Shown here in pieces: positions 63,973-64,000 of a stretch of 64,000 bases of DNA. The notes below the pieces were generated by a model, which worked only from the letters and a program-made list of their open reading frames with translations, was not told the DNA's origin and ran no database searches. Both the position numbers and the translations under genes were made by a program. Source of the stretch: Triplophysa rosa. Lineage: Eukaryota > Chordata > Actinopteri > Cypriniformes > Nemacheilidae. Location of the stretch: NCBI RefSeq assembly GCF_024868665.1, contig NC_079894.1, positions 10,136,276 through 10,200,275 of the forward strand, written 5' to 3'. Position 1 is the first letter of the stretch. Each line of letters starts with the position of its first letter.

Positions 63973-64000
63973 GGTGTGAATTTTCCGCGCAGAAATGAAA

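Overview
The window is vertebrate nuclear DNA, almost certainly from a ray-finned fish and most likely a cypriniform (carp or minnow group). Every gene is split by GT-AG introns and encodes a vertebrate-specific family. The introns and gaps are filled with repeats typical of cyprinid genomes: palindromic TTAA-flanked Angel-like elements, hAT-like elements with 8-bp target duplications, an L2-type LINE ending in a GATTCT repeat, and a tRNA-derived SINE. No prokaryotic operon, CRISPR array, prophage or comparable system is present. The repeat names and species group rest on pattern memory, not on a search.

Six protein-coding genes were assembled exon by exon, with splice phases checked across each junction. 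From left to right: vipr1 (+, 3108-16455, 5' exons outside the window), a VIP/PACAP class B receptor; zbtb47 (+, 21585-25823), a BTB zinc-finger protein; klhl40 (-, 29336-32883), a muscle Kelch protein; hhatl (-, 34888-38942), a catalytically dead relative of the Hedgehog acyltransferase; ctdspl (+, 42689-51144), a small CTD phosphatase with a mir-26a hairpin in one intron; and plcd1 (-, 54851-63972), phospholipase C delta 1. Five of the six are complete. In human, VIPR1-ZBTB47-KLHL40-HHATL and CTDSPL-PLCD1 are two separate clusters on 3p22. Here they are adjacent, with only 3.7 kb between the hhatl and ctdspl start codons.

The gaps are: 1-3107 (probably vipr1 intron, no exon recognised), 16456-21584 (vipr1 3' end, repeats, one short unexplained minus-strand ORF), 25824-29335 (repeats), 32884-34887 (klhl40 promoter and an Angel-like element), 38943-42688 (hhatl and ctdspl divergent promoters) and 51145-54850 (convergent 3' ends of ctdspl and plcd1).

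The most interesting points are the intronic mir-26a; a 33-nt cassette exon in ctdspl; two introns with GC rather than GT donors (hhatl, plcd1), both at ATG|GCAAGT; a zbtb47 start codon that ends exactly at the exon 1 donor; two stacks of nested transposon insertions in vipr1 introns, readable from exact target-site duplications; and a head-to-head pair of 287-bp repeats in the last vipr1 intron. klhl40 and hhatl lie in the same direction and both are muscle genes. I found no convincing novel biological system.
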